Origin: Petaurus breviceps papuanus
Taxonomy: Eukaryota; Chordata; Mammalia; Diprotodontia; Petauridae
Direction of reading: 5' to 3'
Assembly: GCA_028583685.1 (NCBI GenBank)
Contig: JAMXIF010000031.1
Location: 9,892,230 to 9,956,229, forward strand
Length of the DNA: 64,000 nucleotides
Shown here: positions 22,591 to 33,879 of the stretch, piece after piece
Layout: the number at the start of each line of letters is the position of its first letter
Numbering within the stretch: position 1 is the stretch's first letter
Position numbers and translations under genes: made by a program
Notes under the pieces: model-generated
Seen by the model: the letters and a program-made list of their open reading frames with translations, nothing else
Told to the model about the DNA's origin: nothing
Databases searched by the model: none

Positions 22591-24189
22591 GTTTCCTTTA
22601 CCTGGTCATCATTGCCTCAGTCACTTGACCCCTGGGCTTTTTGCCACAGTAGGACTCTGCCACCAGACAGGGGACCTTTCGTCCCAAACGCTTGTGTTTT
22701 CTCAGCTGCCGGAGGTATTATATGGGTGCTCTCCCTGAGGTCTCCACACGCTCTGGCAAGCTGTACACATACCCCAGGACCTCCACCCTAGACTGCAATC
22801 TAGATCCAAGAAGGTTAAAGCAAGAGCGATTACCTCTCAGACTGGCTTGGTCTCCCTACACTCTGCAGGCCAGGAGCTAAAGCTGCCAAGTGGCACTGGC
22901 ACACAGTCCCACTTACTGGGTCCCAAAGTCCAGACTGCACTGACCTCTCACTTTGTCCTTTGTATCTCTGTGTTGATAAATCTGGAACCGGCCCCAGCTG
23001 CTGCTGATCTGGAGTCCCTCTGGCCGGCAGCTGGTCAGGCCTGCCGTGGGGCTAAAGCCTCAGTGTTGGGCTAGTCATGGCTCCTAGAGCACTGCCCAAT
23101 TCCTGCTGTCCTGCTGGGCTGTCCTCAGCGGGAGGTCTTAGCTTCTCTCTGTCATTTTGTGGGTTCTGCAGCTCCCAAGTTTGTTTAGAGTCCCCTTTTT
23201 ACATGGATTGGGGAAGGTGGAAGCCGGAGCAGCGGGGAGAATCAGCTTCTACTCTGCCATCTTGACTCCGCCCCCTAGTTTTTGTTGTATTAAAATAAAA
23301 TTTCTTTCCTAATTGATTTTACAATTCTAATTTCTAAATACATGGATGATTTGTCTGGTAACTGATATAGATGCTTAAGTAAAGCCTTGGTTCCTAACCT
23401 TTTCGAGAATGAAGAACTTAAAGGCTTCTCTACCCACCCCACCCCCTTGTAACTTTAAACCGTTTTTTGTAGGTATGATTTGTGTCTCTTTGCATAAATA
23501 TATAGTAACAAAAATACATTGTGGATTCATTACCACAGTTTGTATTTTATAAGTCACAGCCATATCCACATGTGTGTTCTAGACACATTGAGTCTGTAAA
23601 GTTTTTATTGAGATAGTTGTGCCTCTGTTTTGGAACTTACTGAGGTTGGAAGCCTGACGTACGTATGGATTCTTGGGCTCCTTGTTGTATCTCTTAAGAC
23701 CCAGTAGATCACAATTTCACAATTTTGGAAATCAACTGATATAAAATTTTTATCTCCTCACAATTTTGAATCAGCTAGATTTTGTTATATCTTTTTAGTC
23801 AATGTCTTTGGAGATTAGACTAAATTCTTTGAGTTTATTTTTTCATACAGTCTATTCTTCAGCTTTGACTTCAGGTACTTGTTTTACTTAGTAGAATCAC
23901 TTATAATAGAATTTCCAGTGTAATTATAGTACTTTATTACACTTGTTATAAAAGTGAATTTATAATACTTGATATAAGAATCATTTGATCCTTGCAAAAA
24001 CTCTGTTGTATTAGTATTACAATTTTCATTTTACGTCTAAAGAACCTGCAGGTCCAAGATGATGTGTGCTTTTCTCACACCTTTTTCCCCTCTCTCCTGC
24101 CTTGGGAACATAACACTATTTCTGTCATGTAATTCAAATTGTTACTGTGTAACTGCTTCTTCTGCAACATACTTAGTTTAGTAAGTGTC

Positions 24190-24590
24190 CATCCAACTTT
24201 GCTTGAAAAATCTCTGGTGATAAAGAGCGACTATTTCCAGGGCATTCTGTTCCAGGATTCCTTAAACTCCACTCACCACCCCTTCACTTCTTAAACTGTG
24301 GTTGCGACCCACAGCTTAGGATGTGCTGGTCTATTCTACTTTTAGATAGCTCTATTTGTTAGGAAGTGTTTCGTTACACACAACTTCATTTGGTTTCTTT
24401 GCAACTTCCACACACTTTTTTCTTCCTTTTGGGTCCAAGCATACAAAGTTTGATATAATATCTGTCATGTTTCCCTTTCTACCATTTAGGTTGTGGGCCC
24501 TCTGAGGATAAGGGACTGTCTTTTGTCTCCTCAGAGCTTAGCACAGTGTCTGACACTTAAGCTTTTATTGATTGATACTTGACAAAAGTC
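24190..24590. mobile_element. L3/CR1-like, hAT-like and L2 relics
   Basis: TTTTAGATAGCTCTATTTGT and TAGGAAGTGTTTCGTTAC resemble an L3/CR1 3' segment. CTTCTTAAACTGTGGTTGCG (24287-24306) resembles the hAT end at 10633. 24475-24590 (GGACTGTCTTTTGTCTCC, GCACAGTGTCTGACACTTA) is an L2 tail. Confidence 0.4.
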
Positions 24591-24599
24591 AGTAATATG

Positions 24600-25690
24600 T
24601 CTTAGAAGCTAGGACGTATGAAGGAGGAAAGCTATAATACACCCAGGTGCAACAGATATAAATTTGATGGAGTGAAATCTACTCAGGCCTTAAACTAACT
24701 GTATGTGAAAGCAGACTAGCTCAGTTCAAAAATTAGAAAATGATAATAGCAGAATACATTTTTTGAGGTGGCCTGGATAAAATAATAAAATCCCTAGGAT
24801 TATTTGCCAATTTGAAATTTGTATATTCTCTGCACATTAACATTTTAGAGCACTCCTGGAACTCTGATAACTTACAAGGTGACTTTTCATAAACACAAAA
24901 AAGATAATAATTTTGAATAAATTAAAGGGACATAGCAAATTAATTTTTTTTTAAAATTGGAGCAAAAGAAAACCCTTGATTATTGCTTTATTAAATATTG
25001 TACATATTCACCCAAGGATAAAGTGACACTGCTATTAAATAACTTTCTCTCCCTCTCCCCTCCTCCCCCCCAGGTGTGTAGGCACCTCTTTTGTGGCATG
25101 TTTGCCAAACTGATGAATTAAACAGAAAGATAAGGCACGTACTTGCCGTTCAATAACTGCCAGCTTTATGGTCTAAGTTAAAGACCTTATTGAATACTCA
25201 TTCATCCATTTCCAAAGAATGCTTCCATTTATCCATTTGCAGAATATTATTCAATACCTGCAGTACATTATTAAAAGGTTCTTTGTAAATAAATTGAACC
25301 TGCTACAAAGGAAGCAATTTAGCATCCACAGCAATTTAATATTTGTATGAAAGTAAAATGTAAACACTGTAACCCTGGTGAGTTATCTTAAATCTCATAC
25401 TATCAAAAAATAAATAACATTAAAATTTTCATAATTTATATAAAATTATAGATATATAGGTAGTCATTGCCAATCCAAATTAATATAATTTCAGAACTAT
25501 AGGGATTTATATGGTATAGTATATTAGTTACCTTATTTTATCATCTTGTTTTTTGAATTTAATTATCTTTAATGATAGTAGAAGAAAAACAAATGATTTA
25601 TCGTTAATATTAAAGCAGTTTCCCTAAGAATTATTATTATTCCTTTTGATTCAAATTATACCATTTCTTTTTTTGACTTTATGCTTAGAG
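24600..25690. other. Repeat-poor intron
   Basis: No recognised repeat. A pyrimidine tract followed by CAG (25045-25074) looks like an acceptor, but no open exon follows. Confidence 0.5.
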
Positions 25691-25725
25691 TCTTGATTGG
25701 ACATTGCTTTAGAAATTGCTTTATT

Positions 25726-25888
25726 AACGGAGCACCGGCCCTGGAGTCAAGGACCTGAGTTCAAATTCGGCTTCAGACACTTCACACCCCCCTCCCCACA
25801 CACACACACACACACACCTAGCCATGTGATCTTGGGCAAGTCACTTAACCCCAATTGCCCCACCTTCCCCTCTCCAAAAAAAAAAAAA
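25726..25888 (+). mobile_element. Family A SINE with (CA)n
   Basis: The head is 5' truncated (begins ACGGAGCACCGGCCCTGGAG). A (CA) run at 25799-25817 has expanded inside it. Tail TGGGCAAGTCACTTAACCCC and poly(A). Confidence 0.85.
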
Positions 25889-26003
25889 AGAAAGAAAGAA
25901 ATTATTGCATTATGAAATTTTGGAGATCTTTTATTTCAGTAGGGAATTGATAATCATAGTTTCTCTGTGGTCTCAGAAGGTCTGTCTTTTTTTTTTTTTT
26001 TTT

Positions 26004-26421
26004 AAGCAATCGGGGTTAAGTAACTTGCTCAAGGTTACACGGCCAGTTATTTCTGGGTGTGGTACTGAGTATCTGAGCCCAGGTTTAATCCAGGTCATCC
26101 CGACACTAGAGCTGGAGCTCTTACTCATTGAACCACCTGGCTGCCCCTAAGCAATTGGGGTTAAGTAACTTGCTCAAGGTTACACGGCCAGGTGTTTCTG
26201 GGTGGGTGCCAAGTGTCTGAGCCCGGGATCCGATCTCCAGGTCTTCTCAACACTGGAGCCGGTGCTCTTACTCGCTGTGCTACCTGGCCACACCTTTAAA
26301 TCTTTGGGGTTAAGTGACTTGCCAAGGTCACATGGCTAGTGAGTGTCAGAGGCCAAATTTGAACTCAGATCCTCCTGACTCCAGGGCCAGTGCTCTATTC
26401 ATTGTGCCACCTAGCCGCCCC
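26004..26421 (-). mobile_element. Trimeric SINE (A-B-B) with one shared duplication
   Basis: On the - strand, three SINE units stand head to tail in the same direction: family A (26421-26295), family B (26294-26148) and family B (26147-26004). Only the last has a long poly(A), and TGTC plus a T run flanks the whole array (from 25983 and from 26423). No duplication is visible at the inner junctions. Confidence 0.8.
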
Positions 26422-26989
26422 TTGTCTTTTTTTTTTTAACAGAATGTTAATGTGATACTGGTAGAATTAAAACCTTTTCCAGATATTTTAGAAATATTTT
26501 AAGATAGTAGTACAGTATTTAAACTCTTGAAAACTAAAAGGTTTTTGATGGTTTCGTGGTAGGCCTATGATTTTCTATTTAACATTTCACATAGGGAGAG
26601 GCCTAACTAGAAATTAATGTATTTGAAAACTAAAGAAGTATAGTCCTTCCTTTTGCTGGCAAAAACCTTTCTGTCAGCTCCCTACAATCCTCCCATAGAG
26701 GTGTGGGTCAAAAGTTCCTTATTATATAAAAGTTAATGATCCATAACTTATTATAATAATAGATCACATTTAAATAGTGCTCTCAAGTTTTATAAAGCAA
26801 TTTAAAATTATTATCCTTTGAAGAATAATTGTAATATATTCATAAACAATATTAGATATAAATTTGATAACTGTCTCTTCTTAGTTTCTGTCATTCTTCT
26901 ATGGGTTTGACCTCTCTTTCTCAGTGTTCTGCTAACCATGAGTGTCCTCTAACATTCTGCCTTGGTCTCCTTTCTTTTATCTCGCTGTA

Positions 26990-27205
26990 CTAAAGATTCT
27001 TTACTCAGAGTCCATGAACTTAAAAAAATTTTTATAACTGTATTTCAACATAATTGTTTTCCTTTTATAGCCTATGTATTTTGTGTATATGAATTTTTAA
27101 ATCTATAAACAATTTTTGAGGAGTGGTTTATGGTTTATAGGCTTAGTCAGACTAACAGAGGGATCAATGACACACACACACAAAGTTCAAGAATCCTTGC
27201 TACTA
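26990..27205. mobile_element. Probable ancient hAT-type (MER-like) element
   Basis: AGAGTCCATGAACTT, TTTTTATAACTGTATTTCAA and CTTAGTCAGACTAACAGAGG match a common old mammalian DNA-transposon relic; the ends AAGATTCTTTAC and the complement of AAGGATTCTTGAAC are roughly inverted. A similar relic lies at 44070-44220. Confidence 0.45.
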
Positions 27206-27559
27206 TTACTCTTGGTGATCACCTTAGCTCCCATGTGTTTAATTATCATCTATGCCCAGATGATTCCTATCTATCTATTCAACCTTATTTGCTCTCCTAA
27301 ACTCTAATCTGGTATCATCAACTTATGTTTGAACATCTTGAATTGGATGCCCCATAGGCATCACAAACTCAACATGTTCGGAATAATAGTCATTATATTT
27401 ACTTTCAAATCCTCCATTCTTTTCCACTTTGCTATTACTGGCAAGGGTACCACTATCTTTCTATTAAGCTAGATTTCAACTGGAAGTGTGATTCTTGACT
27501 TTCATTCACTTATCTCATATCTTTGTCATGTCTCGTTATTTCTGCTTTTACAATATATT

Positions 27560-28200
27560 ACGTATTTGTTCTCTTTTCTTCACTCATATAGCCGTTACCC
27601 TGGTACAGATCCTTCTCATCTCATGCTTAGATTATTGTGATAATATTCTGGTTGGCCTGGCCCAAGTATCTCCTTACTCCAGTCCACCTTCCCATATAGC
27701 TGCCAAATTGCTTTTCTGAAAGCATGAGTCAGACCATGTTACCTCCCCTTCTCAATAAAATCTGTTGACTTCCTGTTATTTATAGAACTTAATATATAAT
27801 GGTATCCTTAGTATTTAAAACCTTTCACAACCTAGCCCTGCATGTTTTTTAGTCTTTTTACAGTTTATTCCTCTCCTTGATACCCTATGATTTAGCTGCA
27901 CTGGCATTCTTGCTGGATCCTTCCACACAACACTTCATCTTCCAGTTCTTTTCCTTTTTAGTGCCTGTCTCCCAAGCCTAAAATGATCTGCCTCCTTATT
28001 ATCACCTCCTGGCTTCCTTCATGACTTAGCTCACATACTACTTTCAAAAGGGGTCCTTTCTCTATGCCTCTTACACCTCAGTGGCAGCCTTTCCTCTTTG
28101 CTTTTCATTTAACTTTGTATGTATGTGTGTATATATATGTATTTCACACTTAAATAGCTATTTGCATATTATCTTCCTCACTTCAATGTGAACTATACTC
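27560..28200 (+). mobile_element. L2 LINE, RT C-terminus and 3'UTR
   Basis: One frame reads LDYCDNILVGLAQVSP, matching the L2/CR1 reverse-transcriptase C-terminal LDYCNSLLxGLP. It continues through AACCTAGCCCTGCATG and AGCTCACATACTACTTTC, typical of L2 3' parts. Degenerate. Confidence 0.7.
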
Positions 28201-28224
28201 ATTCCAGAGGGATCTTTTAAAAAT

Positions 28225-28385
28225 ATATAATGAAAACATTTATTTAAAACCAAAAGTGGCATCATATACAATGTAGATCCACCTGACTCCCATTAAATAT
28301 CAAAAATGCAACATCCTTTTGATAGAGTTCTGTAAATTATAGCAATAATAATAAAATAAAGAAATTATAAATGCCAAGACAGGTA
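28225..28385 (+). mobile_element. Possible L1 ORF2 shred
   Basis: TTAAAACCAAAAGTGGCATC and ATAGAGTTCTGTAAATTATA resemble, at low identity, the L1 ORF2 region at 8885-9000. Confidence 0.35.
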
Positions 28386-28573
28386 AAGCAGAGACACACA
28401 TAGCTTTCAGACAGTCCAATAATTCTTAAGTTATCTCTCAGTATATTTTCCATGTCAGTTTTTCTAGTGAGCTATTTTCATGTTTTCTTCAGTTTTATTC
28501 TTTTGATTTTTTTTTTGTCATTTATGTTTCATGGAGCTTGCCCAGTTTTGCTTTTTGAAGAATTAATTTCTTT

Positions 28574-28727
28574 TTTTTTTAAAGCAATTGGGGTTAAGTA
28601 ACTTGCTCAAGGTTACACGGCCAGTTATTTCTGGGTGTGGGGCTGAGTATCTGAGCCCAGATTTGATCCCCAGGTCACCCCGACACTGGAGCCGGTGCTC
28701 TTACTCGCTGAGCCACCTGGCCGCCCC
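28574..28727 (-). mobile_element. Family B SINE in L1
   Basis: Full unit, complement of GGCGGCCAGGTGGCTCAGCG and tail CAAGTTACTTAACCCCAATT. A 16-bp duplication AAGAATTAATTTCTTT flanks it (28558-28573, 28728-28743). Confidence 0.92.
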
Positions 28728-28769
28728 AAGAATTAATTTCTTTATTTTAAATTTAAATTTTTTTCTTGC

Positions 28770-28906
28770 TTTTTGGAGGAGGAAGGTAGGGCAGTTGGAG
28801 TTAAATGACTTGCCTGTGTTAGGTATCTGAGGCCAGATTTGAACTTAATTGGTCCTCCTGACTCCAGGGTGGATGCTTTATTCACTGCGCCACCTAGTGG
28901 CCCAGA
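28770..28906 (-). mobile_element. Family A SINE in L1
   Basis: Complement of GGCCACTAGGTGGCGCAGTG head and CAAGTCATTTAACTCC tail; a segment of the middle is missing. Confidence 0.8.
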
Positions 28907-29318
28907 AGAATTAGTTTCTCCAGTGAAATTTTATGCCTCTTTTTCTTTTCTTTTCAGTGGATTTTTGTGCCTATTTTACCATTTTGCCTATTCTGTTTTG
29001 TTTTGTTTTTTAATTGCTTTTTTAAGGTGTTATTTTCTTCAGTGTTTTTTGTGCTTCCTTTACCAAGCTGATTTTTTTTTCATGATTTTCTTGTATCACT
29101 CTCATTTCTATTCCCAATTTTTTTTTACCTCTCTTATTTGATTTTTAAAATCCTTGTTGAACTCTTCCAGGTATTCTTTTTTTGTGTCTGAGGCTAATTC
29201 ACATTTTTCTTTGAGACTTTACATGTGACTGTTTTGACTTAGATGTTTTCTTTTGTGTTTGTGTTTTGATCTTTCTTGTCACCACTGTAACTTTCTATGG
29301 TCAGGTTCTTTTTTTGTT

Positions 29319-30063
29319 GTTGTTTGTTCATTTTTCCAGCCTATTTCTTGCCTTTAAACTTAACATAAAGTTGGGCTCTGTTCCTGGAGTTGAAGTGCCA
29401 CTATCACAAGCTTATGTTTTTTATGCAGCTATTTTCACAGCAAGTGTTGGAGGTTTTTGTTTTCAGTTTTTCTAAGGTGATATGATGTAAGGAGAGATGT
29501 GGTCACTGTTCTGCCCTGTGCTCTGATCTGTAAGCAACCACAGGCACTCTTTTCCACTCTGAACTATGACCAGGGTTCATGCTCCCCTGTGGCTACAAGC
29601 TCTAGTGTGCTGGTGCTCCTGCTTGCCTTGGGACTTCAACCCAGAACTGAGTATGGGTGTAATGGGAATGTAAATTTGAAGATCTTCCCTGCCCTAGGCT
29701 AAAGTGCACCTGGAGCCTGGGGTGGGAGACTTGTTTTTCAGTAGATACTTCTTGATTGGCCAGTGAGTCAATAAGGTTGTTACATTCTCTGAGCCAGGAG
29801 AAGACTATATAAGCCCTGATGTGTAGCTTTGTTTTGGGGCTCACTTTGAGAAGCCTTCTGTGATTTCATCTGGATTCTGGGAAGCCGTTGTTGAGAGCCC
29901 CCCCCCCTTGGCTTTGAAAAACCCAGATGTTGAAACCCATGTTTGTTTTTTGCTGCATAAAAAACATGAAGTTTGTGATAGTGGCATTTCAACTCCAGGA
30001 ACAGAGCCCAACTTTATGTTATGTTAAAAGGCAAGAAATAGGCTGGAAAAATGAACAAACAAC
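29319..30063. repeat. Inverted repeat of L1 5'UTR sequence
   Basis: 29319-29429 (host L1, - strand sense) and 29952-30063 (inside the LTR) are reverse complements with about five differences in 112 bp; AACTCCAGGAACAGAGCCCA and ATAGGCTGGAAAAATGAACA occur in one orientation at 29991-30054 and inverted at the left arm. The spacer is about 520 bp. Confidence 0.9.
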
Positions 30064-30266
30064 ATGTTGATTTGGTATGGATGTAATGGTTGGACAGTTT
30101 GAAAACTGTCTACTGCCTTTTCCCCCTGAACTAGGTAAACAATATATGTTTGACTAATTAAAGTAAGCTTTTTAACCCATTTTGAGTTGCTTTCCTTTAA
30201 CGAAGCAGATCTAAGAACCTGTGTTGGCAGCAAACCCTGAGGACGCTTGGGGTGCTTGCTGCTACA
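29667..30266 (+). mobile_element. Probable solo LTR of an endogenous retrovirus
   Basis: A 600-bp block interrupts the L1 5'UTR; ATGGG lies on both sides (29662-29666, 30267-30271), a typical retroviral 5-bp duplication. It has TATATAAG at 29806-29813, a possible ATTAAA signal near 30157 and ends GCTGCTACA. The start is not a clean TG. No internal retroviral region is present, so it is a fossil left by LTR-LTR recombination. It is younger than the L1 it sits in. A 112-bp piece of L1 5'UTR lies inside it. Confidence 0.55.
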
Positions 30267-30624
30267 ATGGGCAGTACCACAGAGTCTGACACCCAGTGCT
30301 AGCACAGGGTCCCCTGTAATTTTCTGATTGGTTGCCTGACCCCCTTCTTTTCTGAGGGCTGAGAGCTTCAGAAACTGCCACTGTTGATTCAGTTACCCCT
30401 AAGGCCTGCTGCTAGCTTGTTGGATCACAGCCTTTGCTAGACTGCACCTTTTCTTTTAACCACCTAATTTTTCTTGGTCTGCAGAATTGTCTCACCCCAT
30501 CCTTTTGTGGGATCTTCAGAATTTGTTTTGAAGCATTATGTTAAAGTTGTTTAAAGGGGAACTTAGCAGAGCTCATATGAGTCTCAGACTTTACTCCTCC
30601 ATCATGGCTCTCTCCCCCCATGAT

Positions 30625-31780
30625 TAAGTTTCTTATCTTCTCGAAGTTTGTAACTTCTGGTGTCTTTTAGGAAGCCTATAAAATATTTTGAAACTTACTC
30701 AAAAAGATTAGTTGGAAGAAGGTCTCTGAAGCTGGTGTGGCTAGGTCATAGTGACAGGAAACAATTTTATACTTACCCAGGAAATCTAATTATTTGTTAG
30801 AACAATTCAATCTGAGTATTTAACTGAATTCTTTTGAAAACTACCTACGGTTAAAAGAAAATTAGTTGAAAATGCATATATTTTTCAGATGACTTCCATT
30901 TTCCCCCCAAATTGGTATGTAGTTCAAATTGCAGAATTTATTTGTTGATCCACTCAAGCATCATCCATAATAATTGATTTTTGTAACTTAATTCTAAAAT
31001 CATTAGAGAAGAAATCATGTGTTTTTCAGTCTCTTTAGCTCATCCTTTAGATAAATATGCTTTCAGCTTTTAAATTTTAGTTATTGCTCAAATGACAAAG
31101 TGACTAGTAAACAATTACCTAGTGCCTTCAAAAGTAATCATTAGAATTTTGTTACCTTGAAACATTTGTAACTAGTGGATTGTTTTGTTTTGAAGTGAAA
31201 ATGGGTTACATGGAGAAATCCCAGCAGAGATGTTGGGTGTTCTTTTTTTCCTTAGATCATTTTTTTGTTGTGTATAACTGTATATTTTAAGTCTAATGGA
31301 ATGTAATTTTCTTATAAAATTAATGTTGTAGAGGTGATATGACTTGTCAAGGGCATAATATTTTTCATAGAGATCACTAGATATAACACATTTGATTAAC
31401 TGTAAATAATATTTTTTTACGCTTAACACCATTAATCTTTTCAGTTATCATTAAAATTAAACATAACAGAGTAGCCAATTACAAGTTTTAATTTAATTTA
31501 TTTGACTGAACCTTAGGAGTAGGACTGTGGAAATGGAGAATGGTTACCTGAAAGATCCCTATCAACCCTCTTAGATTGAATAGTGATTGAAGCCATGAGG
31601 TAGACAACTTAAGAGAAAGGTTTTGTTTTTTTGAGAGAGAGAGTATAAAGAAACCTCATGTTCAGAGCTAGTGATTTAATGGATCTGTGTACTGCTTGAA
31701 TCACTAATATGGGTAAGATTACAGAATACCATAAGAGTAAAAATTGAGACATAAGAAATAACTGTATATGTGATTTTCAG
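30625..31780. other. Intron, nothing recognised
   Basis: AT-rich, no repeat boundaries found; a SINE-head shred follows at 31790-31850. Confidence 0.55.
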
Positions 31781-32079
31781 CAGTAACATGACAAAATGGA
31801 TAGAGTGGTGGATTTGGAGTCAGAAATATCTAGGTGTAACTCTTACCTCTTGACAAAATCCAGAATCAGATGATTTAATTATAGACAATTGTAAAACAAA
31901 GTTCTGCTACATAATATATAAAGGCACCAACATAGAATATTAAATGAATTTTCATAACAATAAGATAGATATGGTGCTTGAAAATTTTCAGAGCCAACTA
32001 TGTGAAGTAGGTACTACAGTTTATCATGGTATGACAAAATTTGAAGAATTTGTGTTAATTAAAAACACATGCCTTTGTG

Positions 32080-32405
32080 TGATACTGTTTGCACAACCTT
32101 CATTTACTCTGTTTCAAACAAACTGGACAACTATATGCCTTGTGTGATTATAATGTCCAGCTCTACCTATTTAAGTCTTACTTATCTTTTCAAACCCAAC
32201 TTAAATTCCACCTCCTTGAAGTCCTTTTTTCCCAGTATCTTCAGCTGATAAATAGCCATCTTTCCTTGACCTTACAACTTAATTTGTCTTTTTCTAATAG
32301 TACTTCTGATATATTATTTTGCATTATAATTATATTTGTATGTCTGATTTCCTCTACTCTCCTGTAAGCTCCATGAGGTCTTTATTAATACATAAATTTA
32401 TTGAA
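32080..32405 (+). mobile_element. L2 LINE 3' relic
   Basis: CTTTTCAAACCCAACTTAAA, TTCCACCTCCTTGAAGTCC and CTCCTGTAAGCTCCATGAGG are L2 3' landmarks. Confidence 0.65.
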
Positions 32406-32509
32406 CTGAAATGCATCAGATTTTGTTGGTTAAAGATGATAGGGTCAGCTTATCTCTCAATCCAGTTCTAGATCTGGATCTTCCAAAAGGAAATCTGTCT
32501 CTCTACATC

Positions 32510-33710
32510 TTTTTTTCTTTAATTATTATGAATTCAACATATATCAACAATATACTTTAAAAAATTCTACCCACCGGCCCCAAAGAAACAAAACAAGAAA
32601 ACAAAAAACCACACACACAGGGGGACAAAAGGATTGTTTAGGAAGCCATATATCTCCACTATAGATTTTTGTTTAGTTTTTAAAGTTGGCAACAAATTTA
32701 TCATGGTAGTTCCAGAACTGCCCTAATTGACTTTCTTCCCCTGAACTTTCTGCTTTCCTTTAAATGTTTAAAATGTTTCACTGGTGCTTTTTTCTTCCTT
32801 TCCTTCTTTGAAATGCTCTCTTGGAAAATAAAGATAAAAGCCTTCTCTGTAATCCATAAACTTGGTCAAATCCCCACACCAGCCACGTTTGAAAATTTTG
32901 TCAGCACCACTGGTTTATCACCTCTGTCAGAATATGGGAAGCATGATTCACAATTGGTCCTCTAAAGTCACAGTTAATTATTGCATTGATCAGAGTTCTT
33001 AGGGTTTTTAGAGTTGTTTTCCTTTATGTTCTTATTAGTCATTGTACAAACACTTCTACTTCTTTTCAATTAACTATTTATCTTCTTACCTCCTTTTTCA
33101 GTTAATTATTTTTAGCATTCATTTTTTAAAAATTTTAAGTTCCAAATCTCTTTCTCTCTTGCTTTTCCCTTACCCATTGAGAAGACTAGCAATATGTCCC
33201 TTATACATGTGAAGTCATGTAAAACATTTCCATATTAGCCATCTTATAAATTTCCCCTTTTGTCATTTCTTACAGCATAATGATATTCCACTTCATTCAC
33301 ATTTTATAATTTGTGTAAGTATTCCTCATTTGGCAGGCAGCTCCTTAGTTTCCCACTTTTCACCATAACAAAAAACTGCTGTAAATATTTTTGTATGTAT
33401 ATTTTTTCTTCCTCTTTGGTTTCTTTGGGGCATAGCTTTATTACAGGTATCCCTGGGCTAAAGAGTTTGAATACTTGAGTTAGTCTTGGAACATAATTCC
33501 AAATTACTTTCTAGAATGCCTTAACTGATTCACCCTTCCGCCAGTAGTGCATGAGTGTGCCTGTTGTTGTTTCACAGCCCACCTCCATCCCAGTGTTATT
33601 TTCTTTTGTTGTCATCTTTGATGGATATAAGGTAGAATTTCAGAGTTGCTTTAATTTGCATTTCTCTAGTAGTGATTTATGTTAAAACTCATAAGAATGG
33701 ACTTTTCCTT
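32510..33710 (-). mobile_element. L1 3' region relic
   Basis: The + strand shows complement of L1 3'UTR and ORF2 end: TTGCATTGATCAGAGTTCTT, TACATGTGAAGTCATGTAAA, TTCTTTGGGGCATAGC, TCTAGAATGCC and GAGTTGCTTTAATTTGCATT in the order expected for a single old L1. Confidence 0.65.
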
Positions 33711-33879
33711 AATATGGTAAATAATATTGCTTTAAAATACAGAGCTTGCATTATCTATAAAAGGGCAACTGAGACTTTTCAGTGAGTAAACATTAATTGC
33801 CTACTAAAGGCCTCTAGGTGGTACAGTGAATAGAGCTATGAGCCTGAACAGCAGTTTTCCTTAAATAGTGGGGGGATTG

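Larger units (their letters stand above)
20484..23275 (-). mobile_element. Full-length HAL1 (half-L1) retrotransposon
   Basis: Non-LTR element on the - strand. Its 5' end at 23275 reads GGGGGCGGAGTCAAGATGGC, the usual start of mammalian L1-type 5'UTRs. A GC-rich 5'UTR (about 23275-22620), one L1 ORF1-like frame, and about 1.08 kb of 3' region without any ORF2 follow, which is the layout of HAL1. The 13-bp repeat TAGTTTTTGTTGT flanks it exactly (20471-20483 and 23276-23288), so the insertion is complete. The 3' region contains an (AT)n tract and a 100-N assembly gap, so the true length is uncertain. ORF1 is disrupted, so the copy cannot supply its own protein. Confidence 0.85.
28402..30619 (-). 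mobile_element. L1 5' half, 3' truncated, with three insertions
   Basis: The 5' end near 30619 (complement of CCATGATGGAGGAGTAAAGT) leads through a GC-richer 5'UTR (30620-30267 and 29666-29250) into an ORF1 relic (to about 28402, matching the HAL1 ORF1 at 22046). The ORF1 C-terminus, ORF2 and 3' end are absent. Interrupted by a family B SINE, a family A SINE and a probable solo LTR. Confidence 0.7.

Noticed and set aside
21809-23265. Series of + strand frames of 60-80 codons
   Set aside because: Antisense of the HAL1 ORF1 and 5'UTR.
25045-25110. Pyrimidine tract plus CAG resembling a UBE3C acceptor
   Set aside because: No open exon or donor follows, and the flanking exons already join in frame.
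28225-30619. Twin-primed (5' inverted) L1
   Set aside because: The + strand ORF2 shred lies on the wrong side of the - strand 5' half for that mechanism and lacks a poly(A).
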